From Euryodendron excelsum (taxonomy: Eukaryota > Streptophyta > Magnoliopsida > Ericales > Pentaphylacaceae), in the NCBI GenBank assembly GCA_033060915.1, contig CM065394.1:35862001-35926000 (forward strand): a stretch of 64,000 nucleotides of DNA, read 5' to 3'. A program made the position numbers and the translations under genes. Below the pieces are notes generated by a model. That model saw only the letters and a program-made list of their open reading frames with translations, was not told where the DNA came from and did no database searches. Positions 59,208 to 64,000 of this stretch are shown one piece after another (within the stretch, counting starts at the first letter, position 1; each line of letters starts with the position of its first letter).

Positions 59208-59984
59208 TTTGGCTTTCAGCCATGGTTGACGATTAATATTGCTCTATGTATATACATATAATCTTATTTCTCACCCATTTTCTTACTATATGTATATGTA
59301 TATCTATATATAATACTTGACATGTTCCACACTACTTCCATGAATTCGTGAAAGCTCCCGACACACTTTTCATCCAATGAAAACAATACAATGCTTAATA
59401 TACTTTCATTACAGTCGAAGAGTTTTATATTATACACTTTAATGCCAAAAAAGGTCACGTTTATTTTTAATTTTAAATAAAGGCTACAATTAAAAGTTGT
59501 AAGTTCAGATGAACTGAAATTATGCTAAATCATCCAACAAGCAAGCTGCATTCTCTGCCAAAAGGACAATCCTTTCATATTAATCTATTATTCTGCCTAA
59601 TGTTGCATAAATTTCATTATTATTTTCATTCATCCAGTTATTTTGTTTAATTTTATTTGGTTTTCTTAAGGGCCAGAGATCTCGGCCCAAGTTTGTGTCA
59701 TTATACAGCCCTTACGGCCCACAAATGTAGACATTTGTCAGTCCAAAAAGGAAGCCCACGAAACTCTTGCCATTGTAAGGTATAAAGAGTGTTGGATGTA
59801 CGAATCTTAGCCCAACGTTCAAGGACATTACAAGGACATTGCTTTCGTGTTTCAAAACCCACGATGCCTAAATAAAATAATCTTACCACTACGTAAGAAA
59901 CATGCTTGACTAAATGCTTTAGGAAAAAACATGCCTGAAATTTCAAAAATAACAATGGGTACAATTGAAAAGGTTCTGAATTTG
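59208..59984. other. AT-rich intergenic DNA
   Basis: No gene or repeat structure recognised. Confidence 0.5.
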
Positions 59985-60135
59985 ACTCCGAGGAATAGCC
60001 TAATGGAGAGAGGGACGACTTGTAAATCCACACATCTTGACAAATTGTAAATCCACACATTCTGAGTTCAAAATTTGACAAGCCACTTGATGCTAAGGTC
60101 ACAATAGAGATATATTTTTTGTGAATCTCTTAGTC
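59985..60135 (+). mobile_element. tRNA-derived SINE candidate
   Basis: TAGCCTAATGG (A-box-like) is followed about 55-60 bp later by GAGTTCAAAATT (B-box-like). Between them GTAAATCCACACAT occurs twice in tandem, 25 bp apart. The ends are not resolved. Confidence 0.4.
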
Positions 60136-62017
60136 CTAGTTTAAATGACTTGACTTGGCAAAACAAAGAGAGTGAATTAGCTCACTTAGCTCCAATTGTC
60201 TAATTAATACTCTCACTTTCTCTTTGTTTTCTTATTATTTGTTTTTGCAGTTGCAGTATTCGTAGATAAATTATTTAGAGCTAAACAAAACTTTCAAATT
60301 CACATAATAGGGGATGACCACTCCATCGTGAGAGGAGAAGAGTGCAATGAAGAATGATTTGCACTTTTTTTTTTTATTTTTGGGTACTTAAATGGATATA
60401 CAGATAGAAAGGCTATTCCAAATACCAGCTAGTAAGCATTGTCTTTAGCATTCTATAACTATTTACGTTAAATCTCACCACACTTATATCGAAATATGAG
60501 TATTTTTTTGTGTGTTCTAATTGTTGAAAAGTATATTTAACCCCAAGCAAATGACTATGAGGACTCGAACACAAGTCTTAGAGTGGAAAAAAAGTCTAGT
60601 AGTCAGATAGTATTGAGTAATCGACGATAATTCTTATTAAACGGTGACACGTGATGTGTGAATACATCAACAATCAAAATTAATGGAATAGTGAAGAGAG
60701 TTTTAAAGAAACATTGCATCAAATTTTGTCATGTGATATTTTTTTCTTAAAATTTTTTATATTACTCTACTAACTTTAATTACTGATGTATTTATATATT
60801 AAGTATCATTATTTAATAAAAATTATTATTGAGTACTCCGTATTAGCAAACTACTAAACTACTTTATTAAGAGTGAGTTTTCGCACTCTATAGTTATCTT
60901 TCATTGTCAAGTTGTACTCATGGGTACAAAAAGCCATAAAGGAGGAGGTGTTGTTTTTGTCCAGGACCTAGAACAGTAATTACAATAATGGTGTGTATTG
61001 TGTGGTAGATATCTTTGAGGGTTTTGGCCCTTTCGGCTCATCAAAAAGCATGTATTTCATTCGTGAACGTCCAGCTTTTATGGCTTTGTAAGCTTGTCTC
61101 TTGTACATTTGCATGGATGAGCAAGGGAGTGGGATTGAGGAGGCCAGCCTGGTGGTACTTCTGTACTTACATATCATATCATATCAATCATTCTTCTCAT
61201 TTTAAGAAAAAATTAAACTTTCCCGGTCCGATCCGATTCTGATGACAGCGTATTACAGCTCACATTTCTTCAGAGTCTGAAAGATTTCCGGACCCATTGT
61301 TGGATTCTTCACCGGTTTACAGATCGATGGGTTAGGCTTCATGATAAGATAGGCCTTTTCTACGTTCATGAATAAAGAAGGGTGCTTTCAACTCGAGGCC
61401 ACTGTGACGGGTTAATCGAAAATTGAATGAGCCTGATTCATTGGCTGAGTCGCCCTGCTTTGGTTTCGTTTTCGTTTATTCTCGAAAAGTAAAATTAAAA
61501 ATAAATAGAACTTTCTGTTTTCCTTGCTTTCAAAAAAAATAAATAGGACCATAAAAAACATTATTAATTTTCTATTATTTTGGTTTCGAAATTGTGAAAA
61601 TAATTTTTTTTTTTAATAACAAAACTAGTTTGTTTTTTTAAAAATTCTTGAAAACTAGTTTCAAAATCTTTTGCCAAATATAATTTTGGTGAAAACAGTT
61701 TTCGAAATCAGTTTATTAAATATGATGTCAACAAATATCAGAAAAAGAAAATAAATAACAGGAAGTGAATCCATAACTACTAAGATATGAAAAATAAGAA
61801 AGAAAAAACTGAAAACCAAAAATAAAGAATCAATAAAAGTGAACAAATCCTCTGTATATTGCTTATTTACGATGATTGTACGAGAAAAGTAATAGGATTT
61901 AAAAACTATAATAAAAAAATATGAGAACCTTTTATATAAAAATTTAATAATTTTTTATAATGAAACTGTAACTCATATTTGGTCACTACAGTATTGATCT
62001 CTTATGATTTAATTTAT
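60136..62017. other. Intergenic DNA
   Basis: Mostly AT-rich. A GC-richer patch at 61000-61440 holds only short open frames on both strands (for example 61177-60980 minus, and a 29-codon one near 61347-61258 minus) that I do not recognise. Confidence 0.4.
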
Positions 62018-62194
62018 GGATCTTGCTAACATGTGCTCTAAAAGCATATTTTAAGCATGTTTTGTCTAATTATACAAAGCGTTAGAACTTGTATTTTCAC
62101 AATTTTTAACACTGAAATTACAATTACCAACACTATATACAATTAGACAAAACATGCTTAAAATATACTCTTAGGACACATGTTAACATTTGTC
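62018..62194. mobile_element. MITE with 9-bp target duplication (Mutator-like)
   Basis: The perfect 9-bp direct repeat TTAATTTAT flanks it (62009-62017 and 62195-62203). Inside, TAACATGTG...TTTTAAGCATGTTTTGTC on the left is the reverse complement of GACAAAACATGCTTAAAA...CACATGTTA on the right, with arms of about 45 bp. The arms separate a 67-bp centre. There is no coding capacity. A 9-bp duplication points to the Mutator superfamily. Confidence 0.75.
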
Positions 62195-62204
62195 TTAATT
62201 TATA

Positions 62205-62344
62205 AAGCAGTAAGTGAAACATAGATTTTAGTTTCTTAATTTCCATGCAAGAGCAAATACAAAGCCCCAAACTTATAAAAATCTTACAGGACAGTAATTT
62301 ATTTCTTAAACAAAAAATCTATTCCAGTTGTCTGTGTGGGTGTT

Positions 62345-62375
<31 letters not shown>

Positions 62376-63245
62376 TTATATTTATTATATACATAAATAT
62401 ATCTCATCATTTGCAGATGGGCCCTTAGATTAAATCTCACAGTTGTTCGTCTGCGACCATGCGTTGGGAGTCTGGGACCAAAGCAATTCAAGACTTAATT
62501 CAGTCTCTAGGGCCGTGGGCCAATAAAGATCCGAAAATTTATTTTATTTGTTTAGTTCCCATTTTTGTCAATAAATAAATTATTATGAAAATAAATATGT
62601 AGAACACAAACATAGACACACATAAATCGAAACCCTTCATATTTTGTATATATAATGAATCAATGATCCAGTGATACTTAATTGATTTTTTAATTTTGAT
62701 AATAGTAGCTTAAGTTCCCTTATTATTTTATTAAGTGAATAAGTTAAAATAAAGAAAAAAAAGGTGCCAAATCAAGGAAAATATAATTTACTAGCATGAT
62801 AAAAGGCTTACCTTGCATACCCAAAAAAAAAAAAAAAAAAGTAAGAAAATGGAAAAATAAATTAAGAATAAAGAAGAGCAAACATTGACCACATCATGCA
62901 AACTGTTGAGAGATACACTAATCAGTGCTAATATAATTTGGTATGATGTTTATTTTAGGAGATTTGATTAGAAGGTTGGGTTTATTTAGCTCTCTAATTA
63001 TATTCTACTTTGATTAATAACTTAAATTATTTGAATTTGAATATCTTTTGCATCAATGTGACTCTAAATTCGTACCCTAAGTCATATTTTATTAAAATCA
63101 ATGGCAGATTGCGATGATACAACAAATCGGTAATAGATTATTCCTCATAGTATCCTAATCTTTGGGCAAGATCCTCTTTGTGTATCTCACCTTCCTCTCA
63201 CACCAAGTCTGAAAGGAAAAAGCAATCCTGAGGAAGCTTTCATCA

Positions 63246-63289
<44 letters not shown>

Positions 63290-63384
63290 ACAATATTACA
63301 TTTTGATTTATATATCCTTTCCCACATTGGTAAGCCAACTATGTCTCTAGCTAATTAAGGGTTAGTAAAATGATTAATTATAAA
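62205..63384. other. AT-rich intergenic DNA with (TA)n and (CT)n(CA)n microsatellites
   Basis: A TA run at 62344-62370 and a compound (CT)n(CA)n run at 63247-63292. No gene is supported. Confidence 0.6.
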
Positions 63385-63800
63385 AGCACCCCAAACTATA
63401 ACTCAATATAACTATACCCCTAATCTCTTAAATACAACATATTAACCAATTAAACTACTAATTTGTATCAATCAACAGTTAACTTGCATATATTCACAAA
63501 GTATAATTTTATACCTAAATTGATTTTATTTTACTATAATAATTGTTTAACAGTTGGAATATTCCTTGAAATACCAGTCAATATAAGTACAATTTAAGAG
63601 ACATTGCAATCACCAGACACTTGTTACAAAAAGAAAAGGTCAATTTAGATATAAAATCTTACTTTTGCAAATATGAGCAAATCAAATGATAATTATTTAT
63701 CCACTTTCCTAGCAAATTGCTAGCACATTGTATTGATTGATATAAATTTATAGTTTAGATGGTCAATATATTACGTTTTAGAGTTTAGTGATATCGAGTG
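63385..63800. mobile_element. Foldback/long-TIR element, copy 2
   Basis: Related to 16785-17170: AAAGTATAATTTTATACCT and TACTATAATAATTGTTTAA match copy 1 almost base for base, and ATTTGTATCAATCAAC at the left pairs with TTGATTGATATAAAT at 63733-63747. The right outer arm (TTACGTTTTAGAGTTTAG) is the complement of the left outer arm of copy 1, so this copy is the more complete one on the right. Confidence 0.65.
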
Positions 63801-64000
63801 ATAATTTAAAATGTATTTTTGTAATTATTTCTTAGTAAAAAGGATAAAGCTATGCAAACAAAAAATTTGTACAAAACTTTAAAACAAAACACCTCACTAA
63901 TTTGTCATTCTTGTAAAATTTTTTGTACAAATTTTTTAAAAAACATAACACTTTTCTAATAAAAATTGTGACAAGCTAATAAGTGGTTGATGGATTATGT

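Noticed and set aside
60980..61242. Overlapping short open frames on both strands in a GC-richer patch
   Set aside because: No family recognised, no splice structure or start context that separates them from chance. A small-peptide gene cannot be excluded.
1..64000. CRISPR arrays, bacterial operons, rRNA or tRNA genes
   Set aside because: The window is plant nuclear DNA. The tandem repeats have no spacers, and no complete tRNA or rRNA structure was seen.

Overview
The window is nuclear DNA of a flowering plant, probably a woody eudicot. The genes have short exons, large AT-rich GT-AG introns, plant-specific families (a TIP aquaporin, the MTV1 ENTH protein) and plant-type retrotransposons, SINEs and MITEs. 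I cannot name the species from sequence alone. There is no sign of prokaryotic organisation, and I found no CRISPR array, rRNA or tRNA gene.

Layout. (1) 1-~5820: the 3' part of a Ty3/gypsy element of the Tat/Ogre/Retand type on the + strand. It holds the end of pol (second RNase H plus integrase), an array of 64-bp tandem repeats, a spliced antisense accessory gene with its own TATA box, a polypurine tract and the 3' LTR. (2) 5850-7758: a three-exon TIP2-type aquaporin gene whose ATG lies about 66 bp after the LTR's AATAAA, in the same orientation, so the LTR occupies the promoter/5'UTR position. (3) 9200-15831: a five-exon MTV1 (ENTH-domain vacuolar-trafficking) gene with one apparent GC-AG intron. 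(4) 17510-22856, minus strand: a 13-exon LETM1-like gene that is in frame throughout except for one TAG codon. Its first exon and promoter are duplicated about 2.5 kb upstream. (5) 26894-29896, minus strand: a four-exon COX19 gene (twin CX9C copper/redox assembly factor) with site II (TGGGCC) promoter motifs. (6) ~30408-48627: a decayed hAT transposon with a TTF-finger/ZMYM1-like transposase. It is split by a ~2-kb solo LTR and by a ~4.9-kb solo LTR, and the latter was itself hit twice by relatives of its own family. Target-site duplications support each layer. (7) 49537-56591, minus strand: a ten-exon gene for a 376-residue multi-pass membrane protein. (8) 56592-64000: AT-rich intergenic DNA with a TRIM mini-retrotransposon, a SINE-like element, a 9-bp-TSD MITE and a foldback element that also occurs near 16.9 kb.

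The host genes are unrelated housekeeping loci (tonoplast water/solute transport, TGN-vacuole trafficking, mitochondrial or other organellar membrane proteins, respiratory-chain assembly) and do not form a pathway. The most noteworthy points are the LTR joined to the aquaporin start, the antisense gene inside the retroelement, the duplicated in-phase first exons and the internal stop in the LETM1-like gene, and the readable nested insertion history. I do not see a clearly new biological system. All exon boundaries were read by eye from splice signals and reading-frame continuity.
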